Below are positions 30,798 to 38,058 of a stretch of DNA of 64,000 nt, in pieces; the first letter of the stretch is position 1, and every line of letters begins with the position of its first letter. The notes under the pieces were generated by a model. The model did not search any database, was not told the origin of the DNA, and saw only the letters and a program-made list of their open reading frames with translations. The DNA lies in NCBI GenBank assembly GCA_963781785.1, contig CAWAHD010000001.1, positions 2,170,001 to 2,234,000 of the forward strand, written 5' to 3'. The position numbers and the translations under genes are program-made. This DNA comes from CAWAHD01 sp963781785 (lineage in GTDB: Bacteria > Planctomycetota > Planctomycetia > Isosphaerales > Isosphaeraceae).

Positions 30798-30941
30798 CAA
30801 CCCTGGCAACCCTTTGGCAACCCTTCGGACATGCGTTCGTAGGTGGTCATGGGCCGGATGACGACCGCCGGCTCGGTCTCCAAGACCTCGTAGACCACCG
30901 CAATGTCGTCCGGCCCATCGTGGCGCTCGCCGGCTCAGGAC

Positions 30942-31517
30942 TCATATCAGCGCCGCGTGCTGCCGAAGAACGGCGACCGTCCGGACAAGTCCCTGCTGCT
31001 CGAGGGTCGCGAGGAATTCGTCCACGGTCCTGGGTGGGCTCCTCAATGCCTCCCGCTGGTGCTTGGCGGCCGTAGTGACCACCGCGGGGGCGACGTCGAG
31101 CAGGTGCCCAATGAACTCGTCCGGGTGCTGGACCTCGATGCCGTAGGCGGTCAGGGTGTCCGCCGGAAAGTCGCCCAGATTGTAGGTCACGATGACGTCG
31201 GCCCCGGCGCGGACCGCAGCAGCGAGGACATGGCGGTCGTCCGGATCCGGAAGGGTCAGCGAATCGACGAGGTCCGCATAGTCTGTCACGAGGCAACCGC
31301 GGACGGCACCGTCCATCAGGGACCGGGTACGCTCCAGGCGCTCGCGAGTCAGTCTCGGATTGTTCTTGAGGACATTCCGCATCCACTCGTCGTGGATTTC
31401 GGCAGTCCAGCGAGCCTGGATCAAGCCCGCTTGCGCCAAGCGAACGATGAGATCACGGACCGGCGCCGAGTAGAGGACGCACGCGTCGATGATCGCCGTG
31501 GGAGGACTGTCCATCAA
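30942..31517 (-). CDS. PIN-domain toxin (VapC-like RNase)
   Basis: 191 residues. TAIIDACVLYSAPVRDLIVR (first Asp), AEIHDEWMRNVLKNN (Glu), LPDPDDRHVLAAAVRAGADV (Asp-Asp) and IVTYNLGDFPADTLTAYGIE (Asn/Asp) give the acidic quartet of PIN RNases of the PF13470 kind. Its ATG overlaps the stop of the upstream HTH gene by 4 bp (ATGA), so the two are cotranslated. Toxicity by RNA cleavage is the family role; the target is unknown. Confidence 0.87.
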   Translation of the reverse strand: MMDSPPTAIIDACVLYSAPVRDLIVRLAQAGLIQARWTAEIHDEWMRNVLKNNPRLTRERLERTRSLMDGAVRGCLVTDYADLVDSLTLPDPDDRHVLAAAVRAGADVIVTYNLGDFPADTLTAYGIEVQHPDEFIGHLLDVAPAVVTTAAKHQREALRSPPRTVDEFLATLEQQGLVRTVAVLRQHAALI

Positions 31518-31975
31518 TAACCAATGCCCAGTTCCTGAGCATCCGCTGTCAGCTCGTCGGCGATCCGACGGCGGGCGGCGTCATCCTTACGCTTGTAGGC
31601 CATGAGATCGTCCAGCCGCACGCGGCGGTGCTGGCCGACCAGTCGGAACGGGATCTTCCCTTCCTCCAGCAAACCGATGAGGAACGGCCGGGAGACGTTG
31701 AGCAGGTCGGCGGCCTGCTGAGTCGTCAGCTCGGCCCGGACGGGAAGCACGGTCACGGCATGGCCTTCGGCCATCTCCGCGAGAATGTCCTTCAGAAGGC
31801 GGGCGGCTGCCAAAGGCAGAGTGACATCCTCACCTGCCTGCTCGTCACCCTTGATCTGGATTCTCAGGTCGGATATGCCCGCTCCGAGATGTTGGGACAA
31901 CCGATGCAGGGATTCCTTGGCGAGGCGGGCATCGGCCTCTGTTGGTGCTGCCGTGTCGTGGCTCTGGACTGACAT
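31514..31975 (-). CDS. Helix-turn-helix (excisionase-like) antitoxin
   Basis: 153 residues. C-terminal MerR/excisionase-type DNA-binding domain: ELTTQQAADLLNVSRPFLIG, LLEEGKIPFRLVGQHRRVRL, DDLMAYKRKDD. The N-terminal half (LHRLSQHLGAGISDLRIQI) is helical and probably holds the toxin. ATG 31975 (MSVQSHD) has AGGGAG 8 nt upstream; ATG 32011 is less likely. First gene of the pair with the PIN toxin. Confidence 0.82.
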   Translation of the reverse strand: MSVQSHDTAAPTEADARLAKESLHRLSQHLGAGISDLRIQIKGDEQAGEDVTLPLAAARLLKDILAEMAEGHAVTVLPVRAELTTQQAADLLNVSRPFLIGLLEEGKIPFRLVGQHRRVRLDDLMAYKRKDDAARRRIADELTADAQELGIGY

Positions 31976-32622
31976 AGCGCTGCTCCCTTCATCTCCGGGA
32001 GAGGCTATCATTAAACCGCAACAAACGCAACAAGCGAATTATTCGAATCAAGCGGAGGGTTTACAAACACAAAAGAAAAGTGCTCACGCCGTCATGATGT
32101 AAGCCATTACTGCAATTGAACGTAGGCAGAGATTGGGGAGGGGTTCGAGCCCAGGGTGCAGTTTGGCGCGCGCACAGCATTTCCAGTGCCGGACATTCGG
32201 CCTCTCGGCGCTTCAGGGGATCCCAGGGTTCCAGACACCCAGGGATTCGCCGCGTCCGGCTGGGTATCAAGACACCCGTATTCGATTGACTGGCTGAAGG
32301 TTGGGTGACTTACGGCGCACATTCAGGCAACCAATAGGCGCGCATCGGATTGCCTGCACGCACGGGCGCCCGGAAGGAGGGTGTCTGGCAACCCTACGCC
32401 CCGGGGTCACCGAGGAGGAAATTCAAGCTATCGCCGAGCGGCTCCTCAGCCTGGCCGCATCAGAGTGGAGAGAATCGCGGAAAGTAGAAGACAGACAGGG
32501 AAGGGGAAACTCAGCCACGGATGGAACACGGATGAAACACGGATAGGATGCAGGTTGGCGATGAGTCGGTCCCGCCCGGTGAGTTACGGCGATGGGGTAC
32601 AGAGGCCATGGCGCTGAGCAGA
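31976..32622. other. Gene-free stretch with repeat copy F and a leader repeat
   Basis: Contains repeat F (32231-32388) and, at 32514-32600, the leader sequence that precedes the GxxExxY fragment at 30221. At 32623 an IS256 element cuts in, so a second GxxExxY-type leader has been interrupted. Confidence 0.6.
32231..32388 (+). repeat. 158-bp palindromic repeat, copy F
   Basis: CCAGACACCC to GGGTGTCTGG, then CAACCC. Right border of the PIN/HTH segment. Confidence 0.92.
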
Positions 32623-34035
32623 GCCTGTAAGAAGTATTGTGTCAACGTAAGGAATCGGTTATCTCACCCTAACCTACTTACCTTACGGAGACTGTCGCAT
32701 GGACGCGATTTTGACGGGCAAGGCCGAACAGTTGGCACGCGAGATCGCCTCGCAGGCCACGACACTCGCGGAGCTGAACGGCCTCCTCAAGCTCATGATG
32801 GGCTCGGCTCTCGAGCGCATGCTCGATACCGAAATGGACGTTCACCTCGGCCGCAAACAGTTGCCTGGGGCCGCTGAGGACCCGTTGGTGCCGGGCGTCG
32901 CGGATCCTTTTGCTGACCCGCCGTGTAAACCCCGTGCGAAGAATCGTCGCAATGGTCGTTCCGAAAAGACCGTGCAAGGCGATCTCGGCAAGATCATGAT
33001 CGCGACTCCGCGCGATCGCGATGGCACTTTCGAGCCCCAGTTGATCCTCAAACATCAACGTCGATTGACCGGGTTCGACGAGAAGATTCTCGCACTCTAT
33101 GCCAAAGGGATGACCACTCGGGATATTCAGGAAGTCGTGAAAGAACTTTATAGCGTCGATGTGTCGCCGACGCTGGTCTCGGAGATCACCGCCGACCTCG
33201 ACGCGCAAGTGACCGCGTGGCGCACCCGGCAGCTCGACCCGGTCTGGCCGATCGTCTATCTCGACGGCATCGTGGTGCATGTGCGTGGTGCCAATGGTCG
33301 AGTTTCGCCTCAGACAATGTACGTGGCCCTGGGGGTGAATATACGGGGCCGCAAGGAACTTTTGGGCCTCTGGCTCGGCGAAACCGAAGGGGCCAAGTTT
33401 TGGTTGTCATGCTTGACCGATCTGAAGAATCGCGGCCTGAAGGACATCTTCATCGCCTGCATGGACGGCCTCTCAGGTTTCCCCGAGGCGCTCTGCGCAG
33501 CATACCCGGAAGCCAAGGTGCAACTGTGCATCGTGCATCTGGTGCGGGCTGCGCTGAAGTACGTGGTGGACAAAGACAGCGACCAGGTCATAGTGGACCT
33601 GAAAAAGATCTACCAGGCCCCGACGGTCACTGAAGCCGAAGAAGCGCTGGACGCTTTTGCTCAAGGTTGGGGTGAGAAATATCCGACCATCGTCAAACAG
33701 TGGCGTTTGAAGTGGCCGGACATCGCGGCTATGTTCGAGTTCCCGCCGGCGATTCGCAGGGCGATCTATACGACCAATGCCATCGAGTCGGTGAACAGCG
33801 TGATCCGCAAGTTCACGCGGAACCGCAAGCAGTACCCGAATGAGGAGTCAGCGCTGAAGCTGGTCTACATGGCGATTCACGAGGCGTCCAAGAAGTGGAC
33901 GCTGCCAATCCCCAAATGGAGAGAAGCGCTGAATCACTTCGCGATCATCTTCGAGGATCGGCTCCCGCCCCTCGCCCGAAACTGACGCACGCAAAAGTCG
34001 TTCCCACCTGCGTTGACACAAAAAGATTTACAGGC
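32623..34035 (+). mobile_element. IS256-family insertion sequence
   Basis: 1,413 bp bounded by imperfect inverted repeats. Left end GCCTGTAAGAAGTATTGTGT at 32623. Right end read on the other strand is GCCTGTAAATCTTTTTGTGT from 34035; both continue CAACG. One intact transposase gene. No matching 8-9 bp target duplication is visible (left flank TGAGCAGA, right flank CCGTTTAC), which implies recombination after insertion. The right end lies inside an IS21 istA fragment. Confidence 0.88.
32699..33985 (+). CDS. IS256-family transposase
   Basis: 428 residues, full length for the mutator-like DDE family. DDE residues: Asp in PIVYLDGIVVHVRG, Asp in IFIACMDGLSGFPEAL, Glu in TTNAIESVNSVIRKFTRN. The family phrases YAKGMTTRDIQEVVKELY and CIVHLVRAALKYV are present. 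ATG 32699 is 76 bp inside the element. No frameshift, so the element may be active. Confidence 0.95.
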   Translation: MDAILTGKAEQLAREIASQATTLAELNGLLKLMMGSALERMLDTEMDVHLGRKQLPGAAEDPLVPGVADPFADPPCKPRAKNRRNGRSEKTVQGDLGKIMIATPRDRDGTFEPQLILKHQRRLTGFDEKILALYAKGMTTRDIQEVVKELYSVDVSPTLVSEITADLDAQVTAWRTRQLDPVWPIVYLDGIVVHVRGANGRVSPQTMYVALGVNIRGRKELLGLWLGETEGAKFWLSCLTDLKNRGLKDIFIACMDGLSGFPEALCAAYPEAKVQLCIVHLVRAALKYVVDKDSDQVIVDLKKIYQAPTVTEAEEALDAFAQGWGEKYPTIVKQWRLKWPDIAAMFEFPPAIRRAIYTTNAIESVNSVIRKFTRNRKQYPNEESALKLVYMAIHEASKKWTLPIPKWREALNHFAIIFEDRLPPLARN

Positions 34036-34203
34036 CCGTTTACTGCCGAGGCCTTCGTCGGAGAGCTCGTGGATCCGATCCACGACTTCCGGCTTCAGCA
34101 TCCCGGTGTCCTCCTGCGTAGATCGCAGGCGGACATTCGTTACATCCATTTGGCCCACCTGCGTGTCATGCAGATTGACCACATCGGACCCGAACTCGTC
34201 CAT
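34036..34203 (-). pseudogene. istA: istA 5' fragment
   Basis: MDEFGSDVVNLHDTQVGQMD ... GMLKPEVVDRIHELSDEGLG, the start of an IS21 transposase with its first helix-turn-helix, truncated after about 55 codons by IS256. The missing catalytic part is not adjacent; a matching 3' half lies at 35911 in the opposite orientation. Confidence 0.7.
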
Positions 34204-34282
34204 AGCCCCTCCAATCAAATGTACAGGGAGAGGGGGGTACTTTTAGTGTCGTCCGGGGGGTTCCTTTTAGTGTCGCCTGACA
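34036..34282 (-). mobile_element. IS21-family left end with istA 5' fragment
   Basis: On the minus strand the end TGTCAGGCGACACTAAAAGG starts at 34282 and a second internal repeat GGACGACACTAAAAG follows, the multiple-terminal-repeat layout of IS21. istA then starts at ATG 34203 after GGAGGGGCT. The fragment is cut by the right end of the IS256 element at 34035. Confidence 0.8.
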
Positions 34283-34435
34283 TACGCTTCGCAGTGAGGA
34301 TTACGCCTCCCCACGCAAGACTCGCTTCCGGCCGCTGGCCAAGCTCTGCCGGGCGGGATTCGTTAACCCGCAGGGTTGCAATGAAAGGTTTCCGTTTTCG
34401 AGTTCACTTCCCCCTTTCTCGAGCTTACCTGACGC

Positions 34436-34591
34436 TAAGACACCCTCCTTCCGGCGGGCGGCGCGCAGGCAATCCGATGCGCGCCTATTGGTTGCCTGAA
34501 TGTGCGCCGTAATTCACCGAAGCTTCGGCCAGCGAATGAAATGCGGGTGTCTTCATACCCAGGGGGAGGCGGCGAATCCCTGGGTGTCTGG
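34436..34591 (-). repeat. 158-bp palindromic repeat, copy G (inverted)
   Basis: Same family in reverse orientation. Its outer right end reads GGGTGTCTT instead of GGGTGTCTGG. Left border of the RelE/XRE toxin-antitoxin segment. Confidence 0.9.
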
Positions 34592-34697
34592 AATCCCTTT
34601 GCAGGAGAAAAAGACGGGGCAGCCCAGAAGCCGTCGTCGTCTCGCGACACCCAAAGTCGTTCTGGCCAACTATCCTCCATTCGAGTATAGTTGTCCT

Positions 34698-35060
34698 ATG
34701 AAATCGAATGTCGGTACTACCGTCGTCGAGACGGAATCCTTTATCAAGCAGGCGGGGGCGTTATGGTCGGCGACGGAGCTCGACGATCTGAAGGATTACG
34801 TCGCCCGCAACCCGCTTGCCGGCGATGAGATCCCCGGAACGGGCGGCCTGCGAAAGCTACGGTGGGGTCGAGCCGGCATGGGAAAGCGAGGAGGGGCGCG
34901 AGTCATCTATTACTACTATAACGAAACGGCGCCCATTTACCTCTTCATGGTTTATGCAAAGGCCGCGCAGGAAAACCCATCGCCTGCTGCCATGGCAATC
35001 CTCGCGAAGTTGGCAGAGGCGGCAAAGGCCGGCATCAAGGCGAAACAGAAGGAGAAATGA
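34698..35060 (+). CDS. RelE/HigB-type toxin
   Basis: 120 residues. FIKQAGALWSATELDDLKDY, GTGGLRKLRWGRAGMGKRGG, ARVIYYYYNETAPIYLFMVY, AKAAQENPSPAAMAILAKLA are the phrases of the RelE-like toxin family PF06296 (mRNA interferase). Start ATG 34698. The same frame is open back to 34500 but that part is translation of repeat G and not protein sequence. The stop overlaps the next start by 4 bp. Confidence 0.88.
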   Translation: MKSNVGTTVVETESFIKQAGALWSATELDDLKDYVARNPLAGDEIPGTGGLRKLRWGRAGMGKRGGARVIYYYYNETAPIYLFMVYAKAAQENPSPAAMAILAKLAEAAKAGIKAKQKEK

Positions 35061-35401
35061 CAATGGGCAAGAAGAACGACACACTCACGGATTTCGACAA
35101 GCAGTTGATCGCAGGCATGGAGGAAGTCGTCGCGCATATCAAGGGCGAGCCCAACAAAAGCCGTGCTACGATCGTTGAGTTTGCCGATGCGAAATCGATC
35201 CGGGAAGGACTTGGCATGAGCCAGGCCGTATTTTCTCGTGCCTATGGGATCCCTCTCAAGACCTTGCAACACTGGGAGCAGCGCCGGCATAACCCAGACC
35301 GCACGGCCTCTGCGTACCTGTGGACGATTGAGGAGTTTCCCGATCAAGTGCGCGAGGCGCAACAGCGTCACCAGATCCAACAACCGGCCGAAATCGAGTA
35401 G
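35057..35401 (+). CDS. XRE-family (HigA-like) antitoxin
   Basis: 114 residues. Helix-turn-helix near residues 60-85: SIREGLGMSQAVFSRAYGIP, LKTLQHWEQRRHNPDRTASA, as in antitoxins partnered with PF06296 toxins. AAGGAG lies before ATG 35057, which overlaps the toxin stop (ATGA). Toxin-first order is the HigBA arrangement. Confidence 0.88.
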   Translation: MTMGKKNDTLTDFDKQLIAGMEEVVAHIKGEPNKSRATIVEFADAKSIREGLGMSQAVFSRAYGIPLKTLQHWEQRRHNPDRTASAYLWTIEEFPDQVREAQQRHQIQQPAEIE

Positions 35402-35424
35402 GGGCCGGGCCGGTGGTAGGCTTG

Positions 35425-35588
35425 CCAGACACCGTCCTTACGGCCGGCCGAGCGTGCAGGCGATCTGATGCGCGCCTATTTGTTGCCTGAACGTGAATGT
35501 GCGCCGTAATTCAGCGAACATTCAGCCAGTCAATGAAATGCGGGTGTCTTGATACCAAGGGGGATGCGGCGAATCCCTGCGTGTCTGG
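35425..35588 (-). repeat. 158-bp palindromic repeat, copy H (inverted)
   Basis: Reverse orientation. Right border of the RelE/XRE segment. The 145-bp repeats begin 10 bp further on, mirroring the junction at 30639/30640. Confidence 0.9.
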
Positions 35589-35598
35589 AATTTTCGGA

Positions 35599-35910
35599 TT
35601 GAACACGGATACAGATAGGGACACACCACTGATCATCCCACCTGGAGGCAACGAGCGCGATTTCATCAGTGGCCTCAGCTAACCCCGCCTCGATCGGTAA
35701 GCGTCGATTCAAACTGCATCCTCAGCCACGGATGAAACACGGATTGAACACGGATACAGATCGGGACTCACCACTGATCATCCCACCTGGAGGCAACGAG
35801 CGCGAGTTCTTCAGTGGCCTCGGCTAATGCCGCCTCGATCGGTAAACGCCGTTTCAAACTGCATCTTCAGCCACGGATGAAACACGGATTGAACACGGAT
35901 ACAGATAGGA
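35599..35910 (+). repeat. 145-bp tandem repeats, two full units plus 22 bp
   Basis: TTGAACACGGATACAGAT begins units at 35599, 35744 and 35889, exactly 145 bp apart. Units carry CACCACTGATCATCCCACCT and CAGCCACGGATGAAACACGG. The third unit is cut after 22 bp by IS21 istA sequence. Confidence 0.9.
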
Positions 35911-36698
35911 ACACGCTCTATTGCCGAGCCTTCCTCGCGCAACGGCAAGATGATTGGCTCGAAGGCCTCGACGGAGCATTCCGGCATTTCGGTGGCGTTA
36001 CCGAGCAAGTTCTCTGCGACAACGCTTCGCCCCTTGTCACCTCCCACGACCGCCAGTCCGGCCGGGTAGTGTGGAATCCGGGCTTTGAGATCTTCTGCCG
36101 CGACCGGGACTTGACAGCCAGAGCGTGTCGTCCGCGTCGCGCTCGAACCAAAGGGAAGATCGAGCGGGGCGTAGGCTATGTCAAGCACAATGCCCTCGCC
36201 GGGCGATCGTTCGCCTCCTTTGAGGAATTGCAGCGCCATCTGTCGCGTTGGATGGTCGAGGTCGCTGATCGCCGGATTCACGGCACGACCAAGGAGCAGC
36301 CCGCTGTGCGGTTCGATCGCGATGAGCGAGAGGCTCTGCGATCCCTGCCGCCGCGCTTGCTGGCGGTCCGCACCCGCCGTCTGAAACGCCGGGGCAACGC
36401 TGATTGTTTTGTGGATATCGACACCATCCGATATAGCGTGCCGTATCGGCATGTTCGAAAGATCGTCGAAGTTGTGGTCAAGGAGCAGGAGGTCGAAATC
36501 TGGCTGCGCGGCACCTGCATTGCGCGGCATCCGCGAGGCCACGAACCCCACGCGCTGATCCGTAACCCGGCCCACTTCGATGGGCTATTCCGGCCCAAGG
36601 CCAATGCGTCGACCCCGATTCCATCCAATCCGGCAGTTGATCCGATGTGCCGGCCGCTCTCGGTGTACACCGAGCTGGTGGAAGGGGGCCGACAATGA
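35911..36698 (+). pseudogene. istA: istA 3' part (IS21 transposase)
   Basis: Starts mid-protein at LYCRAFLAQRQDDWLEGLDG. It keeps the second catalytic Asp (EQVLCDNASPLV) and the Glu (RTKGKIERGVGYVKHN) of the DDE site and the C-terminal IstA beta domain (DTIRYSVPYRHVRKIVEVVV). The N-terminal DNA-binding domain and first Asp are missing. The stop overlaps istB by 4 bp. Confidence 0.85.
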
Positions 36699-37561
36699 AC
36701 ATGCTCGTTGATCTCCCTGATCCGTCGGAGGAGCGAGTAGCCGCGGCGCTGAAGCGGCTTCAGTTAACTCACCTACGTGACACACTCGCTGCAGTGTTGT
36801 CCGAGGCTGCGAAGGAGAAATGGACCTATCTCGAGTTCCTTGATCGGATCTTGGGGCGTGAAGTGGACTCCAAGCAAGGTAAGTGGATTCAAATGGGAAT
36901 GCAGATCGCCCACTTCCCTTGCGTTCGGACGATCGAGACTTTTGATTTCTCGTTCCAACCTTCGGTGGACGAGCGATTAATTCGAGAGTTGTCGACAGGA
37001 AACTTTATCGCTCATGGTGAAAACGTGTTGATATTCGGACCTCCCGGTGTAGGAAAAACTCATCTTGCAATCGGGCTTGGTCGAAAGATCGTAGAGCAGG
37101 GTCACACGGCCCGGTTCACAACGGCCACGGCTCTGTTGGCAGTTCTGGGGAAAGCCGAATCGGAAGGGGTTCTCTCGGACAAGTTGACCGAGTACGCCAA
37201 GCCTCGCTTGTTGATCATCGATGAACTGGGATATCTACCCTTCGAGCGACGGGCGGCACACCTGTTCTTCCAGTTGGTGAATCGCCGCTACGAGAAGGGA
37301 AGTCTGCTGGTGACGACGAACCAGCGGGTCTCCGAGTGGGGAACGGTCTTCGGGGACGAGGTGTTGGCCACTGCGATCTTGGACCGCTTACTGCATCACA
37401 GCCACACCCTCTTGATCACGGGAGAGAGTTTTCGGCTACGCGAGAAACGCAAGAGTGGATTGATTCGCTCGAGGTTGCCGAATACCGACCTGGAGCGACC
37501 GGAACGAGAGGCCGGACCCGAGAGTCGACGAAAGACGGAAAGAGGCGGAGAGAACCGATAA
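36695..37561 (+). CDS. istB: IstB AAA+ ATPase of IS21
   Basis: 288 residues, full length. Helper ATPase for IS21 target capture, DnaC/DnaA-like. Walker A GPPGVGKTHLAIGLG, Walker B LLIIDELGYLPFE, sensor RYEKGSLLVTTNQRVSEWG, and the C-terminal LLHHSHTLLITGESFRLREK. ATG 36695 overlaps istA's stop (ATGA). Confidence 0.95.
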   Translation: MNMLVDLPDPSEERVAAALKRLQLTHLRDTLAAVLSEAAKEKWTYLEFLDRILGREVDSKQGKWIQMGMQIAHFPCVRTIETFDFSFQPSVDERLIRELSTGNFIAHGENVLIFGPPGVGKTHLAIGLGRKIVEQGHTARFTTATALLAVLGKAESEGVLSDKLTEYAKPRLLIIDELGYLPFERRAAHLFFQLVNRRYEKGSLLVTTNQRVSEWGTVFGDEVLATAILDRLLHHSHTLLITGESFRLREKRKSGLIRSRLPNTDLERPEREAGPESRRKTERGGENR

Positions 37562-37629
37562 TACGAAGGCATGCATGGAGTGGGGATCGGTACAGCTCTG
37601 AAGGGGGATCCTTTTAGTGTCGCCTGACA

Positions 37630-38058
37630 CCCCCGGCTAGCCTGAAGCACCGGGCCGGCCGCCGCATGGGATAATCGGGCCAATCGGGCCAATCGGACGG
37701 ATCGGACGGATCGGACGGGGCGGCCGGCCTGTCCCAAGCCCGGTCGAGGCGGTCGTCCGCAGCTCGGTCAAAGCCCGGCCTGGGGAATCCCATCATCCAA
37801 AATCGGAATTTCCGGTCCGCAAAGCCTGCACAATCAGGCAAACTGGAACGTCACCCCAAAAATATTGCCCAAACCCTCGCGAATCACGCACCAAAAATCG
37901 CCTTTTTGTAGATCGTACTGGGTGAGGGACAAACCAAAGCATAAAGGAAGAAGGATGAAGGCGGAACAACGCAGGTCCACTCGGCTTGATGTGGGACTCG
38001 TCGTCCCAACGGACACCCGAATGCAAGACCCAGCGCCGACCACGTGAGGTACTTCGAA
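37630..38058. other. Gene-free stretch with short tandem repeats
   Basis: At 37672-37718 there are tandem units of ATCGGGCCA and then ATCGGACGG, a common planctomycete spacer. At 37945-37966 lies GGAAGAAGGATGAAGGCGGA, a member of the GGATGAAGG repeat family also found inside the next gene and in the kinase gene. Confidence 0.55.

Larger units (their letters stand above)
35911..37629 (+). mobile_element. IS21-family element, 5' truncated
   Basis: 3' part of istA, complete istB, and the right end CCTTTTAGTGTCGCCTGACA at 37610-37629. This matches, inverted, the left end at 34263-34282. The first ~200 codons of istA are replaced by the 145-bp repeat, so this copy cannot transpose by itself. Confidence 0.85.

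Noticed and set aside
30798..30941. Possible small gene upstream of the PIN toxin end (minus strand YEVLETEPAVVIRPMTTYER)
   Set aside because: Too short and without a start or family match. It may be a relic of a DUF4258-like toxin but cannot be supported.
30843..31386. 179-codon minus-strand ORF
   Set aside because: Out-of-frame shadow of the PIN toxin gene.
32135..32160. Possible tRNA T-arm (GGGGTTCGAGCCC)
   Set aside because: No anticodon or acceptor stem can be drawn around it on either strand.
34500..34697. N-terminal extension of the RelE toxin (MCAVIHRSFGQRMKCG...)
   Set aside because: It is translation of palindromic repeat G. The same peptide appears wherever the repeat occurs, whatever gene follows.
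18910..35588. Classical integron cassette array with attC sites
   Set aside because: No integrase gene of the IntI type, copies in both orientations, TA genes on both strands, and no clear paired RYYYAAC/GTTRRRY core sites. A MITE-like family fits better.
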